In this document: positions 34,813-43,594 of the stretch, piece after piece
How the letters are laid out: each line of letters starts with the position of its first letter
Position numbering within the stretch: position 1 is the stretch's first letter
Notes under the pieces: generated by a model
Told to the model about the DNA's origin: nothing
The model's database searches: none
Seen by the model: only the letters and a program-made list of their open reading frames with translations
Position numbers and translations under genes: made by a program
NCBI GenBank assembly: GCA_965223835.1
Contig: CBDCXQ010000001.1
Location: 5,022,001 to 5,086,000, forward strand
Source: CAVYXZ01 sp965223835
Lineage (GTDB): Bacteria > Chloroflexota > Anaerolineae > Aggregatilineales > Phototrophicaceae
Direction: 5' to 3'
Length of the DNA: 64,000 bases

Positions 34813-35892
34813 ATGACTCATCTGCGTCTGGTGATCCCTGGACCTGTTGAGGTGCGCCCCGAAATCCTGGAAGCGCAAACTGAATGGATGATTGGTCACC
34901 GTTCCACCACATTTGCGGAATTATTTGCCCGCCTGCAACCCAAGCTGCGGCAAGTGTTTTTGACGAAAAGTCGGGTATTTCTCTGCGGCGCTTCGGGCAC
35001 CGGCTTCTGGGAAGGTGCATCACGGAATTGTATTCGCGATGGTCATAAAGCCCTGCACCTCGTGGGTGGCGCATTCAGCGAACGCTGGGCCGAAATCAGC
35101 GAGATGAACGGCAAGATGGTTGATCGGGTGGCGGTTGAATGGGGGCAGGCCCATACTCCGCAAATGGTTGCCGCTGCGCTGGCAAACAACGCCTATGATG
35201 CCGTGTGTATAGTCCACAATGAGACCAGCACCGGCGTGACCAACCCGGTTCAAGCAATTGCGGCGGTCGTTCATGAACTGGCCCCGGAGACACTGGTATT
35301 GGTCGACACTGTAAGCGGCATTCTGGGGACTGAATTGCGCGTGGATGATTGGGGTATTGATGTTGCGCTGACCTCCTCACAGAAAGCCTTCGCCTTGCCG
35401 CCCGGCATCGCGTTTGCGTCAGTGAGTGATCGCGTGCTGGAGCGTGCCAGAGAAATCCCCTACCGTGGCTACTATTTTGATTTCCTCACGATGGAAAAAA
35501 GCGCACTCAAAAACAACACACCTTCAACGCCCCCGATTGCGCTGATGTACGCAGCGGATAAGCAATTGGATGATATACTGGCAGAAGGGCTGGAAAATCG
35601 CTGGGCGCGTCATCAGCACATGCGGGATGTCACCCATCAGTGGGCGCAGGAGCGCCAATTTGGACTGTACGCGCAGGCCGGGTATCGCTCCAATACCGTA
35701 ACCGCAGTCGCCAACACCATCGAGATGGATGTCAACGCAATGGCGATCTTCATGGCCGATAAAGGCTTTGCGATGGACAAAGGGTATGGCAAGATCAAAG
35801 GGGAAACCTTCCGCATCGCGCACATGGGTGATATGCAACCGGCTGAACTAGAAAGTGTCCTGGCGGGTCTCGATGAGTTTATTGGAGCGTAG
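34813..35892 (+). CDS. Class V aminotransferase (alanine-glyoxylate/serine-pyruvate type)
   Basis: 359-residue PLP enzyme of fold type I. N-terminus LVIPGPVEVRPEILEA and GHRSTTFAELFARL are the family hallmarks; the PLP lysine is in TSSQKAFALPPG; the C-terminal RSNTVTAVAN and GKIKGETFRIAHMG match. Family members use serine, alanine or phosphoserine with glyoxylate, pyruvate or 2-oxoglutarate. The adjacent SerA-like gene suggests a serine synthesis role. ATG 34813 follows GAGGAG. SerA begins 6 bases after its stop. Confidence 0.92.
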   Translation: MTHLRLVIPGPVEVRPEILEAQTEWMIGHRSTTFAELFARLQPKLRQVFLTKSRVFLCGASGTGFWEGASRNCIRDGHKALHLVGGAFSERWAEISEMNGKMVDRVAVEWGQAHTPQMVAAALANNAYDAVCIVHNETSTGVTNPVQAIAAVVHELAPETLVLVDTVSGILGTELRVDDWGIDVALTSSQKAFALPPGIAFASVSDRVLERAREIPYRGYYFDFLTMEKSALKNNTPSTPPIALMYAADKQLDDILAEGLENRWARHQHMRDVTHQWAQERQFGLYAQAGYRSNTVTAVANTIEMDVNAMAIFMADKGFAMDKGYGKIKGETFRIAHMGDMQPAELESVLAGLDEFIGA

Positions 35893-35898
35893 CACACA

Positions 35899-36876
35899 AT
35901 GGAAACGCTGATGACCTATCACGTCTTGATTCCTGACAACGTTGATGAAGCCGCACTGGACATTCTGAACCAGTCGGACATGCTACACATCACAGCCGGA
36001 CGTGGGATGAAACGCCCGCAGACTCTCCGTGCCATCGCCGATGCGCATGCCTTGATTATCCGCAGTGCGACAACGGCTGATGCCGAACTGCTGGCGGCGG
36101 CACCCCAGCTCAAAGTCATTGCCCGCGCCGGGGTCGGTGTTGATAACGTTGATCTGGCCGCTGCCACTGCGCAGGGTGTTGTGGTGATGAATACGCCCAG
36201 TGGCAATACCTACTCAACCGCTGAACACACCTTTGGCCTGATGTTGGCATTGGCACGGCATTTGCCCCAGGGCGATGCTTCGCTGCGGGCGGGGCGCTGG
36301 GATCGCAAACTGTTTACCGGTATCGAATTGCGCGGCAAGACGCTGGGATTGATCGGCCTGGGTCGGATTGGGCGGGAAGTGGGCAAACGCGCCCGCGCAT
36401 TTGATATGAACGTGATCGGTAGTGATCCGTATGTCACGCAAGCCCAGGTTGATGCTCTCGGTATTCAAGTTGTCAGCCGGGAAGAACTGTATGCTCGGTC
36501 GGATTTCATCTCGCTGCACGCGCTCATCACTGACGAGACACGGGGTATGATAAACGCCAACAGCATCCGCGAAATGAAAACCGGCGTGCGCATCATTAAT
36601 GCGGCACGGGGCGCACTGATTAACGATTACGATCTGGCGAAGGCAATTAACGATGGCAAGGTGGCCGGGGCTGCGTTGGATGTGTATGAAAAAGAACCGC
36701 CCGCGCCCGATCATCCGCTAATCGGCCTCAAGAGCGTGATTACCACGCCACATCTGGCTGCCAGCACGAGTGATGCGCAAGTCAATGTTGCGATTGAAGC
36801 GGCAGAACTGGTCATTGATGCGCTGACCACCCAAACCTACCAGAATGTGTGCAACCCGGCGGTGTTGAACCCATAA
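35899..36876 (+). CDS. serA: D-3-phosphoglycerate-dehydrogenase-like 2-hydroxyacid dehydrogenase
   Basis: 325-residue NAD-dependent D-2-hydroxyacid dehydrogenase. The Rossmann motif is LGLIGLGRIGREVG with the acidic NAD-binding residue in IGSDPY; the catalytic set is R in VRIINAARGALI, E in DVYEKEPP and H in TTPHLAAST. It lacks the C-terminal ACT regulatory domain, so it is the short form. Together with the aminotransferase directly upstream it could make serine from 3-phosphoglycerate; a phosphatase gene is not nearby. ATG 35899 is taken; ATG 35911 is possible. Confidence 0.88.
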   Translation: METLMTYHVLIPDNVDEAALDILNQSDMLHITAGRGMKRPQTLRAIADAHALIIRSATTADAELLAAAPQLKVIARAGVGVDNVDLAAATAQGVVVMNTPSGNTYSTAEHTFGLMLALARHLPQGDASLRAGRWDRKLFTGIELRGKTLGLIGLGRIGREVGKRARAFDMNVIGSDPYVTQAQVDALGIQVVSREELYARSDFISLHALITDETRGMINANSIREMKTGVRIINAARGALINDYDLAKAINDGKVAGAALDVYEKEPPAPDHPLIGLKSVITTPHLAASTSDAQVNVAIEAAELVIDALTTQTYQNVCNPAVLNP

Positions 36877-36910
36877 TCTGCGAACAATTAAGAACTTCTA
36901 TCTTACCAAA

Positions 36911-36939
36911 ACCGGACGCAGGGCGCGTCTGGTTTTTTT
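36911..36939 (+). terminator. Rho-independent terminator after serA
   Basis: ACCGGACGC and GCGTCTGGT form a 9-bp stem (one G-T pair) with a 5-base loop, followed by a run of T. It is 34 bases past the stop codon and ends the serine operon. Confidence 0.88.
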
Positions 36940-37042
36940 GATTCAATAATTTCAAGCATAGCCAGTGTTATTTTCATCTCAAATGGAAAATAGTATTTGT
37001 AGCTTTGTTTTGCAATCGAACAAGTCAGGCATCTCGCAATCT

Positions 37043-37071
37043 CTGACTCACACTGGAGTGTACAGTATAAT
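37043..37071 (+). promoter_or_regulatory. Promoter of the STAND-FGE gene with internal palindrome
   Basis: CTGACT (37043-37048) and TATAAT (37066-37071) are separated by 17 bases. The spacer contains ACACT-GG-AGTGT (37050-37061), an inverted repeat placed to serve as an operator. The region is clearly more AT-rich than its surroundings. Confidence 0.65.
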
Positions 37072-37103
37072 AATTTATCCTGGCTAGCAATGAGGTCGAT
37101 CAC

Positions 37104-40100
37104 ATGGTCACACCCCGTCTGATCCGAATTTTTTTATCCTCACCCGGCGATGTCGCCGATGAACGCGCACTGGCGCTCAAGGTGATCGACGAGCTGGCCT
37201 ATGACCCGTTGCTGCGGGGCAAGGTGGTGTTTGATGTCGTAGCGTGGGACAAGCCCGGTGCGGATGCGCCGATGCTGGTGACGCTGACGCCGCAGGAAGC
37301 GATCAATCAGCAGTTGGCTACCCCTGCCGCATGCGACATCGTGATTGTCATCTTCTGGTCGCGGATGGGGACGCCGCTACCGCATCCTGAGTATCAGAAG
37401 CCGGATGACAGCCCCTATCTGTCAGGTACCGAGTGGGAGTTTGAGGATGCACGGCAGGCGGCGCTCAAAACCGGGAAGCCCTATGTCGTGGTTTATCGGC
37501 GGATGGAAGAACCGGTCATCGGCTTGCGAGATACCCAGCGAGCCGCCAAGATCGAACAATGGGAGCGGGTTGAGACGTTCTTTACCCAATTTACGGATGC
37601 TGAGACCGGTGCAATCTACGGTGGCATCAACCCCTATGAACAGCCCGACGATTTCCGTGATAAGCTGGAAACGCACCTGAAGGCCCTGATCCAGCGGATT
37701 TTAGAAGCACCTGAAGTAGCGACGGTCGCCGCGCCTGAGGCCGAAGCACCGTTGTGGACCGGTTCGCCCTTCCCCGGTCTGCGGGCCTTCACATCGGCAG
37801 ATGCCCCTATCTTCTTTGGGCGCGGTGCCGAGACCGATGCGCTAATCGAACGTCTCCAAGATGATGCCCCGCGCTTTATCGCAGTCGTGGGGGCGTCGGG
37901 GTCAGGGAAGTCGTCGCTGGTGGGGGCTGGGCTGATTCCACGCCTGTTAGACAATGCTATTGCGGGCAGCCGCGATTGGCAATGGATTAGGTTTACACCG
38001 GGCAGCGCGCGCAGCGGCGATCCATTTGCGGCCCTGGGAAACGCATTGCGGGCCAGCTTCCCAATCGGTGAGAGCGTCATCGGCCAACTGCCGGACAACC
38101 TGGAACCCATCGTGACTGAAGTGCTGCAAGATGCACCGCAGTGGGCCGAGTTGGTGGTGGTCATTGATCAGTTCGAGGAGTTGTTCTCGCTGGTGACGCC
38201 GCGCTTCGTGGAACCGTTTATCGACTTTCTGGTGAGCGCATCACAGACCCCACGCTTGCGGGTGGTTGCAACGTTACGGGCGGACTTCTACGCGGCCTGT
38301 GTCGAACATCATGGCCTGGCGGCATTGCTCAAGACGGGCACATTTCCGCTATCGGCACCCGGATCCGGTGCGCTATATGAGATGATCACCCGTCCGGCGG
38401 CGCGGGCCGGGGTGGCGTATGAAGAAGGTTTGGCCCAACGCATCCTGGATGATACCGGCAATGACCCCGGTGCGCTGGCGTTGCTGGCTTATACCCTGGA
38501 TGAGTTGTACCGGGTCAGTCAGGATGATCGGATCCTCAACATCAGTGATTATGAAGCGCTGGGCGGGGTACAGGGCGCAATAGGTGAACGTGCCGAGAAT
38601 ATCTTCCAGCGCCTGGACGCCGCGGCGCAGGCGACTCTCCCAACGGTCTTTCAAGAATTGGCGGAGGTCGATGAACGCGGCATCGCCATCCGCAGCCGAG
38701 CGTTGCACAGCAGGGTAGCATCAACCGAAGCGGCAGCCCAATTGGTTGATGCGCTAACCGATGCGCGTTTACTGGTACAGAGCCGGGGCGAGATCGATGA
38801 GCCGGTGGTCGAGGTGGCGCACGAGGCATTGCTGCGCGGTTGGGGGCGATTGGCGCAGTGGATTGACGAGACGCAGGATGTTTTGAAGCTGCGGCGGCAG
38901 GTACGTATCGGGGCGGAGGAGTGGGAACGCAACACGCGCCATGAAGATTTTCTGCTGCGCGGTATTCAACTGGTGCGGGTGCGGCAGTCGATTAAACATG
39001 AAGGGCTAAGCCAGTCAGAGCAGACGTTCATCGAAGCCAGCGAAGTTCATGAAGCCTACTTGATTAATCAGGAAGAGCAGCGCAAGCGGGAACTCCAAGA
39101 GGCCGCCGAGCGGGCCGAGCAGGCGAGCCAGCAAGCAGCGCAAACGGCGGAACACGCTGAGCGAGCGCAGAGTCGTGCGCGTCGGATTACCCGGTGGGCC
39201 GGGGTGGCAATAGGGGTACTCCTAATCGTGGCGGTTGGAGCAGGGGCGTTGACCATGAATGCAAATAATCAAAGTAATGCGGTGCAAACTGAGCGCGAAC
39301 TGTTAGTCTTGGAACAGGGGCGGATCGGGACGCTGGCGTCAGGCGGGGCTGTTGTCGGCGATGTGCGTGGGACACAATCACCGGATGACTTCAGGGCGAC
39401 GGTGACGGCAATTGCGGTCTTGAATGCGTGGCAGCCGGTGATCCAGGATTTCGACGGGGTCGAGATGGTGCAAGTCCCGGCAGGCTGTTTTTATATGGGC
39501 AGCATTCTTGAATTAGATGAGCAACCGGTACATGAACAGTGCTTTGACGAGCCATTCTGGTTTGACCGCTATGAAGTAACGAATGCCCAGTATGGGTCCA
39601 TAGGCTGTGAAGACACCTCAAGCCGACCAAATCAGCCACGCAACTGTGTGGACTGGTATGATGCCCAAGCACATTGCGAAAGTCGTGGGGCACGTTTGCC
39701 GACGGAAGCGGAATGGGAATACGCGGCGCGGGGGCCAGACAGCCTCGTGTATCCATGGGGAAACGAATTTGTCGGGGAGAATGTAGTCTATTTGAGGAAT
39801 GCCAGCGAAATGGCGGTAGTTGGCAGCCGACCGGCGGGCGCCTCCTGGGTAGGGGCAATGGACATGAGCGGAAATGTATGGGAGTGGGTGAGTACGATCC
39901 ACGACAATGGCGAATTCACTGGTGAGTTCCCATATCCGTACAATCCCATTGATGGGCGGGAAGACCGGGAAAGAACTGATGGTCTGCGCGTGTTGCGTGG
40001 GGGCGGTTGGAACTACATCGTGGGCTTCCTGCGGGTCGCGAGCCGCTTCAGGAACGTTCCCGAGAATGGCGACATCGACCTTGGGTTTCGATGCGCCCGA

Positions 40101-40106
40101 TCGTAA
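37104..40106 (+). CDS. DUF4062 - STAND NTPase - TM - FGE-sulfatase fusion protein
   Basis: 1,000 residues. Residues 1-200 match DUF4062, a TIR-related effector-type domain (IRIFLSSPGDVADERALAL, ACDIVIVIFWSRMGTPLP). Residues 220-640 are an nSTAND1/AAA NTPase: entry FPGLRAFTSADAPIFFGR, Walker A VVGASGSGKSS (about 262-271), Walker B VVVIDQFEEL (about 351-360), then a helical region to a coiled coil (about 655-695, rich in Glu/Ala/Arg). One membrane helix follows (GVAIGVLLIVAVGAGAL, about 700-718). Residues 785-1000 are a formylglycine-generating-enzyme (SUMF1) domain: MVQVPAGCFYMGS, RLPTEAEWEYAARG, MDMSGNVWEW, LRVLRGGGW and FRCARS. Such STAND proteins are conflict or signalling proteins in which N-terminal effector and C-terminal sensor are gated by NTP binding. 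ATG 37104 follows GAGGT. Confidence 0.88.
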   Translation: MVTPRLIRIFLSSPGDVADERALALKVIDELAYDPLLRGKVVFDVVAWDKPGADAPMLVTLTPQEAINQQLATPAACDIVIVIFWSRMGTPLPHPEYQKPDDSPYLSGTEWEFEDARQAALKTGKPYVVVYRRMEEPVIGLRDTQRAAKIEQWERVETFFTQFTDAETGAIYGGINPYEQPDDFRDKLETHLKALIQRILEAPEVATVAAPEAEAPLWTGSPFPGLRAFTSADAPIFFGRGAETDALIERLQDDAPRFIAVVGASGSGKSSLVGAGLIPRLLDNAIAGSRDWQWIRFTPGSARSGDPFAALGNALRASFPIGESVIGQLPDNLEPIVTEVLQDAPQWAELVVVIDQFEELFSLVTPRFVEPFIDFLVSASQTPRLRVVATLRADFYAACVEHHGLAALLKTGTFPLSAPGSGALYEMITRPAARAGVAYEEGLAQRILDDTGNDPGALALLAYTLDELYRVSQDDRILNISDYEALGGVQGAIGERAENIFQRLDAAAQATLPTVFQELAEVDERGIAIRSRALHSRVASTEAAAQLVDALTDARLLVQSRGEIDEPVVEVAHEALLRGWGRLAQWIDETQDVLKLRRQVRIGAEEWERNTRHEDFLLRGIQLVRVRQSIKHEGLSQSEQTFIEASEVHEAYLINQEEQRKRELQEAAERAEQASQQAAQTAEHAERAQSRARRITRWAGVAIGVLLIVAVGAGALTMNANNQSNAVQTERELLVLEQGRIGTLASGGAVVGDVRGTQSPDDFRATVTAIAVLNAWQPVIQDFDGVEMVQVPAGCFYMGSILELDEQPVHEQCFDEPFWFDRYEVTNAQYGSIGCEDTSSRPNQPRNCVDWYDAQAHCESRGARLPTEAEWEYAARGPDSLVYPWGNEFVGENVVYLRNASEMAVVGSRPAGASWVGAMDMSGNVWEWVSTIHDNGEFTGEFPYPYNPIDGREDRERTDGLRVLRGGGWNYIVGFLRVASRFRNVPENGDIDLGFRCARS

Positions 40107-40171
40107 TAACTCTGTTTCCTGTGTGTTGTTTTTATAGCGGATTCCGATTTAAAGTAGTCATTGTCCCCAGA

Positions 40172-40930
40172 TCAGAATTCGTATTCGTCGCCGTCTTCAG
40201 CCCGAATGACCAGGCCATCGAAGGTTTCCTGCGCCTGGCCCACCAGCGGGCTGGGGTCTTTGTCGTAGACTTCGTAGTGAATGAGATAGAGTGATTTGGC
40301 GTTAACCCGTGTGGCCGTTTCGCCAGCCTGCCGCGCACTGGAATGACCAGCACCGGTCCCGGCAGCTTCGTGAATCAGGATGTCAGCGTCCTGACCCAGT
40401 TCGTAAATCGCGTCGGTGGGTTCGGTATCGCAGGTATAGGCCAGTACTTTGCCCGTCACTTTATTCTCAATACGCAGGCCGATGGTGGGGATAAAGTGCT
40501 TCACCGGCCAGGCCGTGATACGGAAATCGGCGTTCTCCAGCACCGGCGCAGCAAATCGTTCGCGCACGCGATGAAACGTCACCGGGAAGAAATCCGGCCA
40601 GGTCTCCCAGGCGAACATGCCCATCAGGTCTTCGGTGCGGTTGATACAGTGCGGCAGTCCATACACGCGCAGGGGGGCCTGCCGCCCCAGTTGCCACATC
40701 GCCATCAGCATGTTGGGCACACCCGATACATGGTCGGCATGAAAGTGCGTCAGGATCACATCTTGCAATCCGTCATCACTGATGACGAGATCTTTGATTT
40801 TGCCCAACGGGTTTGAACCACAATCCACCAGCACCGGCGAATCGCGTTCGCCGATCAGGACAAAATGCGTGTTATCGTGGGTAGCGTCGGGGACAACTGC
40901 CGCCGAACCAAGGATGACAATGCGAGCCAT
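40172..40930 (-). CDS. MBL-fold metallohydrolase, RNase-Z-like
   Basis: 252-residue metallo-beta-lactamase-fold hydrolase. The dizinc signature is LTHFHADHVSG, further ligands are in AWPVKHFI and in the Asp of YTCDTEP and the His of AGHSSA. It resembles the ElaC/RNase Z-like branch, but lacks an obvious exosite arm, so the substrate could be a small metabolite such as a cyclic phosphodiester. Stop and start lie in short intergenic gaps; it is a single gene on the minus strand. Confidence 0.87.
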   Translation of the reverse strand: MARIVILGSAAVVPDATHDNTHFVLIGERDSPVLVDCGSNPLGKIKDLVISDDGLQDVILTHFHADHVSGVPNMLMAMWQLGRQAPLRVYGLPHCINRTEDLMGMFAWETWPDFFPVTFHRVRERFAAPVLENADFRITAWPVKHFIPTIGLRIENKVTGKVLAYTCDTEPTDAIYELGQDADILIHEAAGTGAGHSSARQAGETATRVNAKSLYLIHYEVYDKDPSPLVGQAQETFDGLVIRAEDGDEYEF

Positions 40931-41036
40931 AATGAGCCTTGTTTACATAATAGCGAATAATCATATTACCAGTATAACGGAATGTCCGGGATTTGGCGGT
41001 AGAATTTTCGAACTTTTTATCAGTTGGCCCCCACCT

Positions 41037-41741
41037 TTAATGCTTAATGGCCCGGTATTCCGCGTGCTCCGCCGTCAGATAGTTGCTTTCTATAATCGTG
41101 AATCCTGCTCGTTGCAACAAGCCTTCGATAATCCAATGATAGGTGCTGTACTCTTCACGGACATGCATGGCAAATTCGGCAGCGGTGAAGCCTTCGCTGG
41201 CTGGTTGGGCGACGCGCTCGATCCAACCGTTGATACTCGCTTCATAGGTAGCGGGTGGAAAAGAGAAAATGACATCTCGTAGATACAATGTGCCTCCTGG
41301 CGACAGCATCGCAGCAATGCGTTGGAGCGCGACCATCTTCCAGAAGTCGGGCAGGTGGTGCAACACGTATTTACTGACAACAAAATCGGCGGCTGGCCCC
41401 GCGTGTTCATAGCTCAAAAAGCCCGCGTGAACGGTCGTCAAATTGGTGATGTTGCGCTGCTGCGCCCTGTCCCGCACATAATCCAGCATGGCCGGAGACA
41501 CATCCACCGCGTACAGATGCTGGCAAACCGCTGTGGCTTCGAGCGCAAAAACACCGGTGCCACAGCCGAATTCAATCACCGTATGATTCGGTCCGATCCC
41601 CAGACGTTCGATCAGTGCCTGCTCATCTACTGGGCGGGTACCTTGATTTTGGGTGTAACGCTCGACCTGCTCACGATTGGCAAAGTCAACGCCAATTTGC
41701 TGAAACTCGTCATAGGTCCAATTCAGTTGTGTCGTTGACAT
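41037..41741 (-). CDS. Class I SAM-dependent methyltransferase
   Basis: 234-residue methyltransferase. SAM motif I is HTVIEFGCGTGVFAL with the next acidic residue in LYAVDVSPAML, then VVSKYVLHHLPDFWK and GGTLYLRDVIFSF. It is of the Methyltransf_25/11 type; the substrate is unknown. ATG 41741 starts MSTTQLNWTY; the frame is open 21 codons further upstream, and the ribosome site at 41741 is weak. It is not related by sequence to the other methyltransferase at 33174-33896 beyond the common fold. Confidence 0.87.
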   Translation of the reverse strand: MSTTQLNWTYDEFQQIGVDFANREQVERYTQNQGTRPVDEQALIERLGIGPNHTVIEFGCGTGVFALEATAVCQHLYAVDVSPAMLDYVRDRAQQRNITNLTTVHAGFLSYEHAGPAADFVVSKYVLHHLPDFWKMVALQRIAAMLSPGGTLYLRDVIFSFPPATYEASINGWIERVAQPASEGFTAAEFAMHVREEYSTYHWIIEGLLQRAGFTIIESNYLTAEHAEYRAIKH

Positions 41742-41897
41742 CCCGGTCAGTCTTCCCGCGCAATCAATTGTAACGTGTATTTTCAAACTGAGAGTATAAC
41801 GCACGCGCCAACTTTTGCCGGGACAATCCGCACGCGGCTTGAAGCACGTTATACTTTGTTGCTAGAAAGTGTCTGTTAGAAAGGCTATGGAGGGGAA

Positions 41898-42440
41898 ATG
41901 CTCATCGGAGAACGAGTTATATTGCGGGCGGTCCGGCGCGTAGACTTACCCTTGCTACACCAGTTCAACAACGATTTAGCAGTGGAACTGGCGGGCGGCG
42001 GTGATCCGCCCATGCCGCAGCCATTACCCATGCTCGAAGCCGAGTACGAAGAGTCGTGGTCCAAAGGGGGGCGTGATAACGGCGGCTTTGTTATTGAGGT
42101 TGATAACGAGTGTATTGGCGGTTGTGCGTTGTTCAGCTTCGATCATGTCGCCCGGAACTGCGAACTGGGCATCACGATTGGCAACAAAGATTACTGGGGC
42201 CGGGGCTATGGTCGTGAAGCGGTGCGCCTGCTGGTGCATTATGCGTTTCAATTTCGCAACCTGCATAAGGTTCATCTACAAGTTCACGCCAAAAACGAAC
42301 GAGCCATCAAAGCGTATCAGGCAGTGGGCTTTGTCGAAGAGGGCCGCCTGCGCCAGCATGTGTGGTCCGACGGTGACTATGATGATCTGGTTTTGATGGG
42401 AATCTTATGCGCTGATTGGTTGGGTAATGGGAACTCCTGA
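41898..42440 (+). CDS. GNAT acetyltransferase, RimJ/RimL-like
   Basis: 180-residue acetyltransferase. Pattern: VILRAVRRVDLPLLHQFNN, GGCALFSFDHVARNCELGI, and the acetyl-CoA loop IGNKDYWGRGYGREAVRLLV, then HKVHLQVHAKNERAIKAYQ. Members acetylate ribosomal-protein N-termini or antibiotics; the substrate here is not readable. GGAGGGGA precedes ATG 41898. The secreted META protein starts 49 bases downstream of its stop. Confidence 0.9.
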   Translation: MLIGERVILRAVRRVDLPLLHQFNNDLAVELAGGGDPPMPQPLPMLEAEYEESWSKGGRDNGGFVIEVDNECIGGCALFSFDHVARNCELGITIGNKDYWGRGYGREAVRLLVHYAFQFRNLHKVHLQVHAKNERAIKAYQAVGFVEEGRLRQHVWSDGDYDDLVLMGILCADWLGNGNS

Positions 42441-42489
42441 GCGTTTTTCAACGTCTATTGAGCGTATCTATCTGCCAATAGGAGGCAAG

Positions 42490-43527
42490 ATGTTTCGCTT
42501 GATTATTGTAAGTTTCGTATTGATCGTGCTGGTAACTGGCGCAGCCCTGGCCCAGGATGCTGCTGAAGAACGCAGATTATATGTGGGGCCAAATCGTGTA
42601 ATTTGCACGGGCGTGGGACCGCAGTTGTGCTTACAGGTTAAAGACAGCCCTGAAGGCGAATATACGCTTTTCTACAGCATGATTGAGGGCTTTGATTATC
42701 AACCTGGCTTCGATTACGAACTGCTTGTGTCCGTGACTGAAGTCGAGAATCCTCCAGCTGATGCATCCAGCCTGGAATACACGCTGGTCGAAGTTATCAG
42801 TATGAGCCGCTCGTTGGAGCACAATCAATGGCTGCTCGACAGCTATGTGAACGCGGATGGTGAAACGGTGATGGTGTTGCCTGATGATGTAGCCATTACA
42901 CTGGCTATCCGCGGGAACGAGGTTAGCGGAAGCGCTGGTTGTAATTTTTATTTTGGCGTCGCGACCATAGACGGAACGGCTATCAACATCAGTGAGATTG
43001 GCTCAACGCTCATGCTATGTGCCCCCGATGCGCTCATGAATCAGGAAACTGATTATCTGGCTATATTGGCGACGGTTGCAACTTATGAAATCGAAGACGA
43101 TCAACTTCATTTGTCCAATGCGGCGGGGGATATTGTTTTGACCTTTGCGGTAAATGAACCTGAAGCCCTCGTTGGGACAACCTGGGTGCTGACCAGCTAT
43201 CTGGTGGGAGGCGATGCGGTTGCCCCGGCGTTGCCGGACGTAGAGGTTACAGCCCAATTTGATGCTGAGGGTAGCCTGAAAGGATCGGCAGGTTGCAACA
43301 CCTATTCCGCCAGTGTGACCATCGGCGACGGCTTCCTAAGCATCGGACCAGCGGTCAGTACCCGGATGGCCTGTGCCCCGGAAAGCGTCATGGGGCAGGA
43401 GTCTGCCTACTTGACAGCGCTGGAAAACATCATTTTTTACCAGATTCGTGCTGATGAGCTACATCTGTTGGATGCTAATGGCAATGTTCTGCTCAGCTTT
43501 CAGGCTAAGATGCTAGAAAACGAGTAA
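42490..43527 (+). CDS. Secreted DUF4377 protein with two META/HslJ domains
   Basis: 345 residues with a signal peptide (RLIIVSFVLIVLVTGAALAQ). Residues 28-110 match DUF4377 (YVGPNRVICTGVGPQLCLQV, GFDYELLVSVTEV). Two META domains follow (about 115-225 and 232-340), each with the GSAGCN motif: SGSAGCNFYFGV then LMLCAPDALMNQETDYL; and KGSAGCNTYSASV then RMACAPESVMGQESAYL. META domains occur in HslJ and other heat- or antibiotic-response envelope proteins. The two copies are similar, suggesting internal duplication. AGGAGG precedes ATG 42490. Confidence 0.88.
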   Translation: MFRLIIVSFVLIVLVTGAALAQDAAEERRLYVGPNRVICTGVGPQLCLQVKDSPEGEYTLFYSMIEGFDYQPGFDYELLVSVTEVENPPADASSLEYTLVEVISMSRSLEHNQWLLDSYVNADGETVMVLPDDVAITLAIRGNEVSGSAGCNFYFGVATIDGTAINISEIGSTLMLCAPDALMNQETDYLAILATVATYEIEDDQLHLSNAAGDIVLTFAVNEPEALVGTTWVLTSYLVGGDAVAPALPDVEVTAQFDAEGSLKGSAGCNTYSASVTIGDGFLSIGPAVSTRMACAPESVMGQESAYLTALENIIFYQIRADELHLLDANGNVLLSFQAKMLENE

Positions 43528-43594
43528 AAAAGTGAAGTTAGCGGGGCGTGCTCGTGTGCCCTTCCCGCTCGAATTAACTACAGTACAGGTCATT

